A stretch of 64,000 nt of DNA from Craterostigma plantagineum (GCA_027422505.1 JAPQWV010001551.1:1-64000), one strand, 5' to 3'; positions 35,960-47,780 are shown, counted from the first letter of the stretch. Translations and numbers: made by a program. The notes: generated by a model from the letters alone, not told the origin.

Positions 35960-36477
35960 AAGGATCTAGGTTAGTTCAAAGTGGGAGAACCCAAAGATGG
36001 CATTGTGAAGATCATCCATGATCAAATTTATCTGGAGTTCGGTTACACTTAGCGAATGGGTCTTTCTGGAAGAAAAAAACATAATAAATTATACGTCAAA
36101 TAAGGACAATTACACATATGAAAAAATAATTTAGTGTGAAGTACATACCTTAACGTATGCATCCCAACATTGGTCTTCGAACACATCAATCATCTTTGTT
36201 GAGTCATTCCAGCCTATTCCGATCATACTCAGCATAGTGGATAGACTATGATAACAATTTTTCCAACTTTGCAATCGAAGTTATGTGCGGTGTAGCACAC
36301 AGATCGGTACCAGGAAATTTGTCGATGATTCTTGCTTCTAAGATCTTTAAATACCCAGCCTTAAAGCCATTTTCCTGTCTCAATCCACTTGTGGCTATCT
36401 CATTCATCGCATTAAGGAGTGTCACTTCCTCTTGTTAGATTCCACCCGCGACGACTATTACATTCTTTTGGAGATGC
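35960..36477 (-). pseudogene. Harbinger ORF1, Myb/SANT-like DNA-binding protein, broken
   Basis: In plant Harbinger elements this accessory protein binds the element ends and helps import the transposase. Reverse-strand fragments read EEVTLLNAMNEIATSGLRQ, ENGFKAGYLKILEARI, FPGTDLCATPHITS, then in another frame GIGWNDSTKMIDVFEDQ and CWDAYV. After an intron-like gap comes KDPFAKCNRTPDKFDH. These are the conserved blocks of the family in the right order. Several stops and shifts separate them, so no full protein can be made from this copy as given. Confidence 0.75.
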
Positions 36478-36647
36478 ATTTATTGGGAATCAACAAGCAG
36501 CATAAAAAGACTAATAACATCATTGAAATCCGTTATGACATATAAATGAAGGTCAGACTTCCAGTGTGACCAACAAAATACAAAGTACACAATGACAAAC
36601 ACGTAACTCAAGGCACAACACTATGTCTCCACTCATTAAAACTAATA

Positions 36648-37720
36648 TTAGCTAACATATCCCTCAAATTTGCCCACTCGACTGAAGTTGGTTCCAGCTT
36701 CTTCTTCGAGAGGATCTTCTGGCATATCCCTACAAATAAACTTGTGGAGTATGCAGCATGCCATCACGATTCGGTTGTGGGTTACGATTGGAAAGTAAGA
36801 TGGAGATCTTAGTATAGCCCAACGTTTTTTAGTAAGCGAAAGCATCGTTCGATCATAAACTCACTATCACACAAAGTTCCCTGTTGATAATAAAATAAAT
36901 AGTATAACAATTAATGATTCATTCATTTGCCCAACATTGACAAAGTACCTTTGGAACCTTAAGTTCAAATCTTCTAGAGATTGCATCCCGTAGAACTCTA
37001 CTGTCTGCCGCAGATCCTTCCCAACCACATAAAACATAGGTAAACATCATACTTGGGTCACATGCGCCAAGTACATTGATCGTAACATCGCCCTTCCGAT
37101 TGCGATATCTAGGTTTCTCTAATTCATGCACGACTACTTTTATATGGGTTCCATCTAACGCTCCAAGACAACCTTATATGGAGATTTAAGAATAAGAATA
37201 ATGTTCCAGCAATGGTGTTCAATATAAATTTTGACCGAACACCAATACCTTAAAATGTTTCCACCAATAGTCAGTATTGTCTTCAGCTACTGGTTCATGT
37301 GGCACAATAAGCAGACGGTGTAATTTAAAAATAGCATTTAAAGTCGCATGAAAATACTTCGAAATAGATGCCCCAGACTTTCTAAAGTTTTTTTGCACAA
37401 TCCGATTTTTGGTATTATCCGATATAATAACCAGAAACATCGTCTCCTTGTCCTCACAGTAGTATATCTAGATTTCTTAAGGCCTCTAACATTCAGTATA
37501 AGAACCAAGAGTGCTTCGAAGGTTTTGCGGTTCATTCTTAGATGATCGTGGCACGTTACGTCAGACATGGACACTAATTCGTCGAGGTTAACTATCTGTT
37601 TGGGTATCTTCTCGATCAAACTATACTTTATTGGTGTTCTTTTCCTCTCAGAACAATTCTATCCTTCAGGCGTCTAACGTAGATCGAAAGTAGGAGCAAC
37701 AAGAAAATAATTTGTTGCAT
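36648..37720 (-). pseudogene. PIF/Harbinger transposase (HARBI1/ALP1-like), broken and missing part of its catalytic core
   Basis: The start at 37720 gives MQQIIFLLLLLSIYVRRLK, then VSMSDVTCHDHLRMNRKTF, GASISKYFHATLNAIFKLH, the first catalytic Asp in LGALDGTHIKV, KPRYRNRKGDVTINVLGACD and CGWEGSAADSRVLRD. After KVPK a small intron with GTACTT and CAACAG borders (about 36893-36962) leads to LCDSEFMIERCFRLLKK and SPSYFPIVTHNRIVMACC. In the family, LCD(N/A)GY and (I)ER are separated by dozens of residues; here they are nearly adjacent, so a block between the second acid and the final glutamate is deleted. Additional one-base shifts occur near 37640 and 36840. Confidence 0.88.
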
Positions 37721-38878
37721 AAATGTTTGTAAGATCACATATCATTTCACTTTTCCATTGAAGTTAATGTCCATTCCACATCTGCGGAACATAACTAATC
37801 TTCACTCAAGAACTGATAATTGAGATGTTAACAATAACAAATATGAATAACTAAACAGCACAAACGCTATAACAGAACAACTAAAAGCAATGCTAACAGA
37901 ACCAGATTGAAATTAATTTTAGAAATTAAATTGGTCAAACAGGATAAAAATGGATTAATCACATATCTCCAACACATGATAACCAATCCGAATATCGGTT
38001 GATGTAAACAACTGACATGGAGCAGATAAACTTCCACCGATAATCACGTAACGCGTACCAAAAGAACAGCATATGTGATTGCTTAGACATAAAATATCAT
38101 CGAAGTTTCATATACAATACTTGTTCGATTAACAAACCTCCTTCAAGATATCGTCGGGATTAGAGTTGCTACGGAAAACCCGAGATATGTTAGCTATTTA
38201 TTATGGTAGAGTTCGGCTTCAAGAGAGTTGCCGGCTACCTTCGAAATCGGCGCCTCAGCTTCAATCGTCTAGGTGTTAAATTATAATGGAGGGGGTATTT
38301 TTGCCTTTTCTTTTTTTTTTTTTTTTATCTTGGGTTGATAAAGTTATCTGACCTGATCTACTGGATTAAGATATCTTGGATTTGGATGCTTATTGTAACG
38401 GGCATATTAACTCACAATCCAATCTAAGTGACAAGTTTCCGTAAGATAAAAAGTCCCTTATCAATTATCCACGCTACTAAACGGACCCTTTTATTTTATT
38501 TCTGGACAGTTTGGCTAAGGCAAACGGCTGGTCGAGAAATGACGTGTAAATTGCATGACGAAAATATAAACTCGGACATAGTAAATTACTCTAATAACCC
38601 TCAGCTGAGGTATGCATAGCAATGGCATCCAATTCAATACTGTGGACAGCTCACCTCTCTCCATCCATCCAATCTCCCAAAAGGCAGCCCAATTTCTTCT
38701 TCTTCTTCTCCTTCAATCTTTCCTTAATTTGTGAGGTGCCATTAAAGTCCATAGTAAAATCAGTAACACATCGCCCACAGGTAGCTAATAATCCTCGGGA
38801 AAAAATAGTGTGATGATTGAAAAAGTGGGGAGAAATGTAGCTCTACGTTGAGTTTGATTTACTGATTGTTGAAGACAA

Positions 38879-40501
38879 ATGGGTGGTACGGACGGTAATA
38901 ATAATAATAGTTCTGTGGCGAGTGGGAAACGTTGCAGAGATCCTGAAGATGAGGTCTACGTCGATAATCTAAACTCCCACAAGCGTTATCTTAGTGAGGT
39001 ATCAATTTCCCCCCCTTTTTTTTCCTTTTCGTTGTTCTTCCTTGATATGTGTATTTCTTAGTAATTGGGGCGTCGATTGTTTTGAGAAAAATGCATTTTT
39101 TTGTTTCGTAAAATTAGGAAAAATCAATTGGTGGGTTCGTTCTTGTTTCTGTAGTTCTGTAGCAACAACATAACATTGTGTAAGAACTTGTGCTTCGCAA
39201 GCTGAATCGAGCTGACTGTTTTATGGGCTTGCCTTTCCCCATTAGTGAAATCGATCAGTTCTTCGATTTGAGTTCTTCAATCATAACTTCCAAGCTCTGA
39301 TTCGATGCTCGGTTTTAGTTGTGGTAATAGCTTCTTGAAGTTCTCTGTGATATGATATAGCAGTTTGTACCTAAAACGTCGCGATCTTACATGAATTTTC
39401 TTCTATCTCGAGTTTGATTGTACTATGTTGCTGTCTTGTAATATAATTGCAATTCGTATATCTCTTCAACGGCAGATTATGGCTTCAAGCATGAATGGAT
39501 TGACAGTAGGCGAAACACTTTCTCATAACATCGCTGATTCTCCCGCAAGGTGCAAAAAAGCGCATTCAGTCTCGTTTTAGTAATCTCCGTCGATTCTTTT
39601 ACAGAAAAACAGCTCGCGCAATCATATATAGAGCAGCATTAAAATGCTATCACCGCACATTATAATTCCTATTTTTAATCGTTTTAAGATTGTTTTGGAC
39701 CAAGATTTGATTTTTTTCCCTCGTCATGTCGTTAAAGGGCGTGTTTGGTATGCAGAAAAGAAACAAAAAGTGATGGTTGGTACGCATCGAATCGCTGCAC
39801 GTTATGCTTCGCGTGTCATACCATTGAATTTTCTCCTTTACTTTTCTGCATTCAATTCCTCCCCCCAAACGCGCCCTAACATTCGGCGCAAGCCAAAGAA
39901 AAAAACTAATCTTTATTGGCGTGTGACCCAGTTTTCAGTTAGGAATGCGATCTTAATCATATAAAATCGTTTTTCACATAGTCGAATCTTATGCATTTTT
40001 CAGGGACGACATGTCGATACAATACTCTCCCATGTCAGAAGATTCCGACGACTCGAGATATTACGACGGCAGCCATTCCCAACCCGAGAGCGCGCCCACG
40101 AGCCCGTCTCTCCTTGCAGGTACCCTAAAAACGGGCCCGTCCCGATGGGCCCGCCGACTAATCCTCGTCAGCCGAGAAATTCGGACGCCGAGGGCGGAAA
40201 TTGTAGCAGCAGCAGCAGATTCCCTTCTTCGCCGAGCGATATTTGCCACTCGGCGGATTTACGAAGGGCGGCGCTTTTGAGGTCCGTGCAGATGAGGGCT
40301 CAGCCTTCGCCGGTCGGCGGCGAATATGAAGAGCGCTTTTCGTGTACTTACGCAAAAGCGTCGGCGACCGTCGACGAAAAAGGACGTGGAAAAGCGCACT
40401 GTGAGGCGGCCGGCGATGGTACGAAGGGGGACGGGGAAAAGGTAGTGCCTTGTCGGAGTTTAGATATGAAGGCGGGCGGAGATAAACTTTCCGGCGAGTG
40501 A
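38879..40501 (+). CDS. Conserved plant protein of unknown function, one apparent frameshift
   Basis: Three exons: 38879-38998, about 39478-39549 and about 40005-40501, with clean borders (GAG|GTATC, GGCAG|ATT, CAAG|GTGC, TTTCAG|GG). Conserved blocks I recognise from a plant-specific nuclear-looking family are KRCRDPEDEVYVDN, SHKRYLSE, IMASSMNGLTVGETL, MSIQYSPMSEDSDDS and FPSSPSDICHSADLRRAALL. A shift near 40150 moves from the SPSLLAGTLK frame to the one that ends in KLSGE-stop. No enzymatic domain; the composition is polar and serine-rich. I know no assigned role. A small Harbinger MITE lies in intron 2. Confidence 0.8.
39737..39876. mobile_element. Small PIF/Harbinger (Tourist-like) MITE in intron 2
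   Basis: The inverted ends GGGCGTGTTTGG and CCAAACGCGCCC continue as ATGCAGAAAAG / CTTTTCTGCAT. Total 140 bp. The flanks are TAAA on the left and TAAC on the right, consistent with a TAA target. Confidence 0.75.
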
Positions 40502-40587
40502 TGTAATAGTTTTTGCCGTTGAATTACGCCGAGCACAATATTAGTGACTTGTTAGATTTAGTTTGTGTATTCTTCTTCACTGGGATT

Positions 40588-40985
40588 GACTACTTTTTCG
40601 TCACGTAAGTTAGGCGACACTTTCAAGATTTTCGTCGTACGGATTTGCAATTTAAGGATGTTAACTTTTAAAATTGAGGTAAATTAACTGAACGGTACGT
40701 CGGAAAGACCTTATTGCGTCCCAAAATTGCCTCAGTGTTGAAAGTTAGCGACTTGTTGCAAACTTACAAGTTCGATGTTCGAAAACTGTCAAGTTTTGTC
40801 CCAAAGTATCCGCATTTACGGATCAAGTCTCGAAACTCCGACCAAAAGTTAAATCTTCATGTGCACTGTGTCCTTTAACTGCTTCAATTTCGAAATAGTG
40901 TATCCTTATATTACAACATGGTAAGTTCGCTATTTTGGAAACGCCACCCTAAATCACAAGACGAATAAGTTGTCCACTTTATCGC
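40588..40985. repeat. MITE-like repeat, copy A of the ACTACTTTT family
   Basis: The left end GACTACTTTTTCGTCACGTA and AGTTAGGCGACACTTTCA match copies at 42354 and 52835. The interior holds TTGCAATTTAAGGA, CTTTTAAAATTGAG and TGTGTCCTTTAACTGCTTC. The right end is ACGCCACCCTAAATCAC and AATAAGTTGTCC. It lies between the 38879 gene and the 3' end of SWINGER. Confidence 0.65.
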
Positions 40986-41162
40986 AAACAAACAAGTTTT
41001 GCGCTGTGTTATTCCTTGAGCCTCGAGGGATCGATTTTGAGACACAAAGTTACGTATTTCGACCGCTCGAACGAAACTTACAAATACGATAGTCGTAAAA
41101 GCCGCGTTTAAGAAACACAACACACATACAATCCTATGCACATTATTTATATAAGCATCTCC

Positions 41163-44100
41163 TCAGCCCGACTGGTGCTTCTTGGCCCGGCCCTGATGAG
41201 GAGCGGCCAAATCATCCCTCCTCGAACCCTCGGGCTTTCGGGCCCAAGCGGGCGCCTGATCGGGCCCGTAGCGATAGTCGTAAAACAGCTCTTCGCCGGC
41301 CTCAATGCGCTCATTCGCAAATATACCAACACGGTGATCGCCGGCCACTAGCATAACCTGAAAACGCAGCCATTGTCTCTTAAGAAGCCGACGAACGATA
41401 AAAAAGACCGAAAAGGAAAAAAAGGCGCAATTCGATCGATGCCTTTGCGTAGCAGTTCGGATTCGACGAGTGATTGGCGAACTTCAACTTGTCTCCTTTG
41501 CGGTAGGCGTCGAGCACATACTGAGGAGACCAAAGAACGCAGTTTTTTCACATGGAAGTGATGAAAAAGAGCAAAGATGTTCAGTAAGTAAATTCATTCT
41601 TCTCGCCTGATCGTTCAAGTCGAAAAGGAACGAAGAGTTTGCTCTGTCATATATCTTTCCTCGCTTATCAGCTTCCCTATGAGAGATAAGTTCGCCGGTG
41701 TATTCTCCGAGGTAATCGTTTTTATTGACCGAATTCTGCATTTTTTACGAGGTTATTGCATGGCATAAGATATAACATTCAAGAATGTGCGGTGTTTTTC
41801 AGTACTATATACCTTAAGAAACGCTCCCCATCCAGCGACATCGGACTTCGCTAAAAGGATCTAACAACATCGTACTTCGAAAATTTAATAAATATTTAAA
41901 AAAAAAAGACCACGTAATAAAAAAAAGATTTGAAACCGTAACCTTTTGTTGTTGTCTGAGAAGGAGTCTCATGTTACCACATTGGCCTTCTCCTTGCCGT
42001 GGCGGCTCGCCTAGCGAACCGTCGCCGCAGCTGCAAAAATCAAATATTCCTGATTATTAATTAAAATATATTTTTCTTTGTTTAACATTTTAGAAAAAAA
42101 ACGAGGAAATATACCTAACCCAACAATTTCGGCAAACGTCAGGATCACATTCCCGGCCCGCCGCGAAGCAAGGACATTGGCGGCTCTTGCATTGGCTCTT
42201 AGCACAATGACATCCTCGAAAACGGTTCTTACAGCTCTTTGAACACCTGAAAAAATTAATCAACTACGCACGCACTGTCTCACGTCTTATCGGGAGAAAC
42301 TAATGATGAGTTTACACCGATTAGACGTCAGTTTTGAGGGTTTTCTCAAAGATGAACTACTTTTCATCTCGTAAGTTGGGGGGTAACACTTTCAGGACAC
42401 CAAACTTAGGGAGTTGCAATATAAGGACATTTAACTTTTAAAATCGAATAAATTTAAAGACAAGAGGCGTCAAAAAACCTAATTGTGTCCTTAAAATGCT
42501 TCAACTTTAAATTCGAAACAGTTTAAAGACACTAACTTCTAAAATCAAAGCAGTTTAAAGATAACAAGCGTCGGAAAACCTAATTGTGTCCTTGCTTCAA
42601 TTTTGCAACTGGACGCATTTATCCCAATTGTTTGTCACGTGCAAATCACTATCGGAGTTCTGACAAAAAAAAAGGTTTCCGACGCTTTGTGTCCTTAAAT
42701 TGCTTCAATTTTGAAAATCCTTAAATTGCAAACTCGTAAGTTAATATCCTACAAATGCCACCCTCTAACTAACTTATTGGACAAAAAAAGTAGTTGAGCC
42801 CTATCTGAAAGGTAAAATAAATTGCACAGAGTTAGGAGAAACGAACCCGCAATATTTCTCGCAGCACAATCCGTATTTCAGACAAGAGCAGTCCTTTCCG
42901 CACTGAGATTCGCACCCGCAAGGATTATACTGTTTGCAAGATGGGTCTTTTCCGTCGGCGACTCTCCTCCATAGCGAAGGATGGCCCGCGGATTTCCAAG
43001 AAGACTTAACTTTTCGCGCTCGGCCCCTTTTACGGCACACCCTCGACTTCTCGGGCGCATCTACGTCCTAGTTTTATTATTTATCCAACAGCGTAATAAA
43101 TAGTCGACCACGCGTCTAAAAAAAAGAGCGCATTTTATAATAATAATACCATAAGTGCTAAATGCTTTCTTCCATCGTTGTCGTGAAAGGAGCTCGAAAC
43201 AGCCAAAGAACTGTTCATATTAGCCTCTTTTTTATCTCCGCACATGTAATTGAAAACTTCCTTGCAAGTTCGAAGATCGCCGAGCAGATTTCGGGCTATC
43301 AGACAGCTGAAGAAGATGAATATGAAACCGAAATTTTAGATTTATTTTTTTATAATTTCTTTCTTTTCTTCGGGTTTTTTACATGAATAAATTGTGAGTC
43401 GATAGATCGTTACCTATTTCTTCCGAATATCTCGAGTCCTTTCAAGTACAAGTCCTTCTCCATATTTCTCCACTCCCTCGGTTTCTTGGGAGCTTTAATG
43501 GATTCTCCATCTTTATTACATTCTTCAATCAAAGGAGAATCAACAATGCGTTTACCTCTATCTTCGACTTTATGTAATAATGGATCAGCGGTTTCTGCGC
43601 TGGATTCTTTTGATTCATCGACGACCAATGATGATGTATCAACGTCTAATAACGACACACTAGGCTCGGGAATTACGTTTTCTTCTTTGTTTTCAAGATT
43701 TTTATCTGTTCCGATCATAAAAGATGAACTCTAGTTAGATGTAATAAAAGACGAATAATGCAAAAAACAACCAAAATCACCTTGCTCCTTGTCCGAAGCA
43801 ACATGTAAAGTCTCCTTTAAGTCCTTCGAGCCATTCGTCTGAAAAAGGCGGAGATTAATAGCAAAAATCACAGCGCTAGGATTCAGTGTAAAAAGTTTTT
43901 CAAGAATTTTTAGTAATTCGTAATGAATACCAAAAGATAGCAATGTTTGCCGCACGGTTTGCGCTCCTCATCTGAACTGCATGCGTAAGGTTGTTTGTCC
44001 TTCTGCACAATTAAATCGGTGAAGACCATAAAATTAATTTTGATCTATTTTACGGTTTATTCTCACTTACGGGGTAAACAAGATTCTGCGAACATCCATG

Positions 44101-45870
44101 CAGTCGGCAATCGAATACCTATTAACAAGAAAAAGAAAGTTTCCCATAAGTACACAAAAAAAATGCGATTGTAAATTGAATTACTGGAGCCACTACATAC
44201 AAGGCAACGGCGACAAAATAGATTATCGAACGAATCTAAAGCTGAACTGAGGCTCTTATCCAAGAAACTATCTTTCTCAGATTTTTCATTTTCGATCTCC
44301 CTATCTTTCAGCATAAGCACGCTGCAGCGCTCCTGCATACCATGGGAAATAATTTTATTACAATTTTTCTTATTTTTCTTACGCTCTGTAATGTAAAAAA
44401 CCACTACCTTGATTTCCGAAGGGTTGCTCGAACAAACTGAGTAAGAACGCCGAGAACTTCATCGCTGATTTCGCTGCACTCCTCTAAAGCCCATCTGTAA
44501 GGCAATAATCTCTTACGAACGGTGACATGCAATCACCCTTAAATGCTCGGTTTTCAGACAGGCATAGAAAAAAGGAACTAACCTCAGAATACGATCTTCT
44601 CCTTCAGAAAATTCGTGCTTGTCAGCGCCTTCGATTTCTCCAGGTTCTTCTTCGCTGTCGCTACATATAAGCGCTTCGCTTCCATGTTGATCGTAGTATA
44701 TCCTTCTCCTCCCCACAACAGATTGATCTTCGGCCATTCTCTGATTTCTGTAATAGAATAACGATAGGCACGAAATCAGTTATTACATCATCCGTGATTC
44801 TCATGTTAATCGCTCCAAACACGAAATCATTAGGCTTAATTATCTTTTGTCTATTAGCGGTGACGGCTTTACAAGGAAACCAAATTAAAACGGTTGCAAT
44901 TTTAGGAGGATAATTTTCGAAATTGAAAACAATTCGAGGACACCCTAAACGTTGCCATTTGAGGACAATAAGTTCTAAATTTTAAGCAATCTGAGGGCAT
45001 ATGTTAGAAATTTGATTGCTTCAAATTTGAAACTTACTGTCCCGAAACTTCTTCAATTTTCAAACTTACTGTCCTAAAATTGCAGCATTAATTAAGAATG
45101 TCCTCGAAAAACGAGAATTATGAGCTCATTACTTATCCAAAAACATCCAAGTGGTGTACGGTGGGATCTTCTCTATCGGAGGTAGTTTGGCAGTCGGGCA
45201 AAACACGATCTCATCGCCTTCGACGTTATCCGTATCAGAAGATGTCTGAGCGACGCCTTTCATTTTACAGACGGGATTTTGCATCCTTAAAGACATCAAA
45301 TTTGCCTCCGAATTAACAGCCCTCGTTGAAGACAATGTTTCCAAATTACAAACATATGACTCAGCACTCTGTCTATTTCTCTCCATCTTTTCCTGAAAAA
45401 AAACAGAGAAGGAAAGAATTCGATAATCAACTGATCAGATACGCTATTATTACAGAGATGATACTGAGACAACACAAAACCTTACCCCTACTGAAGCAAC
45501 TCTCTCAGATTGAATGTTCTTCTTCAGTTGCATTATTTTTCTAGCCAAGTCAGCCATGGAAGCATCACTTCCCTGTTCAGAGAAAAAAAAACCACCATAA
45601 AAATCCAATTTTTTTAGCAGAAGAATGAAATAACAAATCAACGACAGTAAATAAAGCAACCCAAAGCTTGGCCACCAGCAAATCAAGAACGAAAAGGAAA
45701 ACCCATAAAAATTTCCAAGACGAAGAACACTATCATGCGATCGCCAACAAATCTGAAAAGCGGCGATCATCTAACTACAACCAAATGATGAGAAAAATGA
45801 CAAAAAAAAACAGAGACTTAACTCTCAATTTGGAAGAAGATGAGCTGCTGCTGGACTTTGAGAACACCAT
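41163..45870 (-). CDS. SWN: SWINGER/EZA1-type histone H3K27 methyltransferase (Polycomb E(z) subunit)
   Basis: Catalytic subunit of Polycomb repressive complex 2. About 18 exons on the minus strand from [16 protein letters not shown] (45870) to [13 protein letters not shown] (41163). Early blocks are [78 protein letters not shown] and [16 protein letters not shown]. The SANT region has [15 protein letters not shown] and [14 protein letters not shown]. The cysteine-rich CXC region includes [19 protein letters not shown] and [18 protein letters not shown]. The SET domain runs [51 protein letters not shown] and [16 protein letters not shown]. The tail resembles SWINGER rather than CURLY LEAF. 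Every exon is in frame, unlike the neighbouring genes. The two introns before the last exons start with GC instead of GT. Confidence 0.95.
42354..42796. repeat. MITE-like repeat, copy B, in a SWINGER intron
   Basis: The left end AACTACTTTTCATCTCGTAA and the reverse right end AACTACTTTTTTTGTCCAAT continue into AAGTTGGGGGGTAACACTTTC and, reversed, AAGTTAGTTAGAGGGTGGCA, so the terminal inverted repeat is about 45 bp. The interior has repeats of GTCCTTAAAATGCTTCAA and CAATTTTGAAAATCC types. Same family as copies at 40588 and 52835. Confidence 0.75.
44890..45110. repeat. Diverged copy D of the ACTACTTTT family in a SWINGER intron
   Basis: Blocks such as GGTTGCAATTTTAGGA, GCAATCTGAGGGCAT and repeated TTCAA.TTT.AAACTTACTGTCC resemble the interiors of the other copies. 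The ends are not clearly seen. Confidence 0.4.
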
Positions 45871-46056
45871 CAGCTTAGTTGAGAGAAAGGAATGAATTTT
45901 AGGACAAGCCGACACACATATACACATCAAAGTGAGTGAGATGAGGGAATGAATGACTCGGTGGGATTTGCCCAGCACACGTCACCGCCTGAGACTGTAA
46001 TAAAGACTGATATTTTTCTGTATAAAGTCGTCGTTGAATTGAAATTGAATAAATAA

Positions 46057-47352
46057 GGGCAAATTTTGTTTCAGGCCCTATTATATTTTGAAATTAGGAT
46101 CATGCCCTGTTAGAATTTTCTTTATTTTTAAGGACCTATTTTTTCGAAAAATAAGTGAAAAGGACCAAAAACTATGATTTGACAAAATTACCCTTAGTGA
46201 TTTCTGAATGGTATTTGACGTCAGTTTTATGTTACACAGTTATACTGATTTGTTACCGTAACAACCGCAAGTGTTACTTTAACGTCATAAGACGTTACTT
46301 ATCGACAGTAAAATGTTATTAACAGGCATATTTATTACATCGAACTATCGAACCCCATTTTTCACACTGATCGAGCACAGTCGATTGTTAATACCTTGTT
46401 ATGTTTTCCATCATGCGTTATTACACCATAAACCCTAAACCGTAAACTCTAAACTCGACGCGACGACCATTAGCATTTTTCTATAAAAGATCGAATCATT
46501 AGCGTTTCGATCTTATTACACGTTTCGAGATTGAAAATTGGTAACCCATTATAGGAGCATTGCTCCCTATAATGATGAACTTTCTGTCTAGGAAAACAGG
46601 GGGAGGATGGTCGGGTGGAGGATTCAAGAACAATTATAACTGTTACAGAATTATACTGATTTGTTACCGTAAAAATCATAAGTGTTATTTTAACGTCATA
46701 AGATGTTACTTATCGACAGTAAAATGTTATTAACAGACAAATTTATTACATCGGACTATCGAACCCTATTTTTCCCATTGATCAGGCATTGCTCCCTATA
46801 ATTATGAATTTTCTGTCTAGGAAAACAGAGGGATGGTTAGTGGAGGGTTTAAGAACAATTATAACAGTTTTGCGCTGAAAAAACACTTCCTTTTATTTGG
46901 ATAACAAAAGTCTTATATTGAGTACCATATGACGTCTATTTAGTAACAAACGAAGTCATAGAAATACAACATCATTCAAAAATAATATCGATTCTTGCAG
47001 TAACACATTAACAAATGATGTTGCAGGAAGCGGTATTATTTTTTAATATTGTGTTATTTCTGCGACGTTATTTGTTACTAAATAGACGACATATGGTACT
47101 CAATACAAGACTGTTGTTATCCACGTGAAAGGAAGTGTTCTTTTTCAGCGCCGAACTGTTATAATTGGCTAGAACGGATTATTTAGGTATACAACGTAAT
47201 TTTGGCATATGTCAGGGTTAAATACGTCTTTTTCCGTCATTTTAGGGCCTGACCCCTGAATTTTTCGAAAAGTGTGTCTTTAATCCTAAAGCCCAATGTA
47301 ATGGGGTCTGAACCCAAAACTAAAATACTTAATGGGGCCTGATCTGTAACCC
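46057..47352. mobile_element. Mutator-like TIR element with internal inverted and direct repeats
   Basis: Ends GGGCAAATTTTGTTTCAGGC and, reversed, GGGTTACAGATCAGGCCCCA are flanked by the 9-bp duplication AATAAATAA (46048-46056 and 47353-47361). Inside, a segment with CTGATTTGTTACCGTAA and ACAGTAAAATGTTATTAACA occurs twice (about 46245 and 46655), as does GCATTGCTCCCTATAAT (46557 and 46787). A large inverted repeat fills 46870-47157. No gene is present; it lies upstream of SWINGER. Confidence 0.75.
46870..47157. repeat. Large imperfect inverted repeat (hairpin), arms about 130 bp
   Basis: The left arm reads GCGCTGAAAAAACACTTCC, then GATAACAAAAGTCTTATATT and GAGTACCATATGACGTCTAT. The right arm, reversed, reads GCGCTGAAAAAGAACACTTC, GATAACAACAGTCTTGTATT and GAGTACCATATGTCGTCTAT. 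The arms meet near 47005. If transcribed it would fold into a long hairpin. Confidence 0.85.
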
Positions 47353-47382
47353 AATAAATAAATAGTGATTTATTATTAATTA

Positions 47383-47780
47383 GGTTATTTACACGTAAAT
47401 ATCCATTTATATAAAATTCGCAAATCAGACCATGTCAATCAGATTTTTTATATGCATGCAGGTACCTGTCAGAATAAAAGTTTTGCACATTGCTATCCAT
47501 TCCGCCGCAAGTACATCATGGAACACATTTAGGTAATGGAAACATACTATGATACATAATACATGAGAAAACGGTACATCATGTATCACATATTAAGGTA
47601 CTATATAAATCATATATAGGTACCAAATGTGACCATATATACGTGTGACATGGTACTTAATACACATATAGAAAGATACGTCAAAACTGGAAAAATGGTT
47701 CGAATCGACTTATATGAAAATTTTTTCTGACAGGGGCCTGACATGTAAATTTTTTATATAACTAAGTATTTTTTCTATAA
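47383..47780. mobile_element. Diverged short member of the GTACC-rich TIR family
   Basis: The left end GGTTATTTACACGTAAATAT corresponds to the ACACTTAAATACC end of the element at 7914. Near both ends are TGTCA..CAGA/TCTGACAGG phrases, and inside are GGTACCTGTCAG, GGTACATCATG, AGGTACTATAT, GGTACCAAATG and GGTACTTAATAC. The right end is degenerate and no clear duplication was found. Confidence 0.5.

Larger units (their letters stand above)
33973..38488. mobile_element. PIF/Harbinger element (4.5 kb) with both element genes and a GRF-zinc-finger passenger
   Basis: Ends GGGTCCGTTTAC and, reversed, GGGTCCGTTTAG are followed inward by GATAAGATAAAAG-like and CAACCCAAGATAAAAA blocks on both sides. 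The flanks are TTT/TTT (33970-33972, 38489-38491), a variant of the usual TWA target. On the minus strand it carries a Myb/SANT-like ORF1 (35960-36477) and a HARBI1/ALP1-like transposase (36648-37720). On the plus strand near the left end is a GRF-type zinc-finger gene (34690-35186). Both element genes are damaged. Confidence 0.85.
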
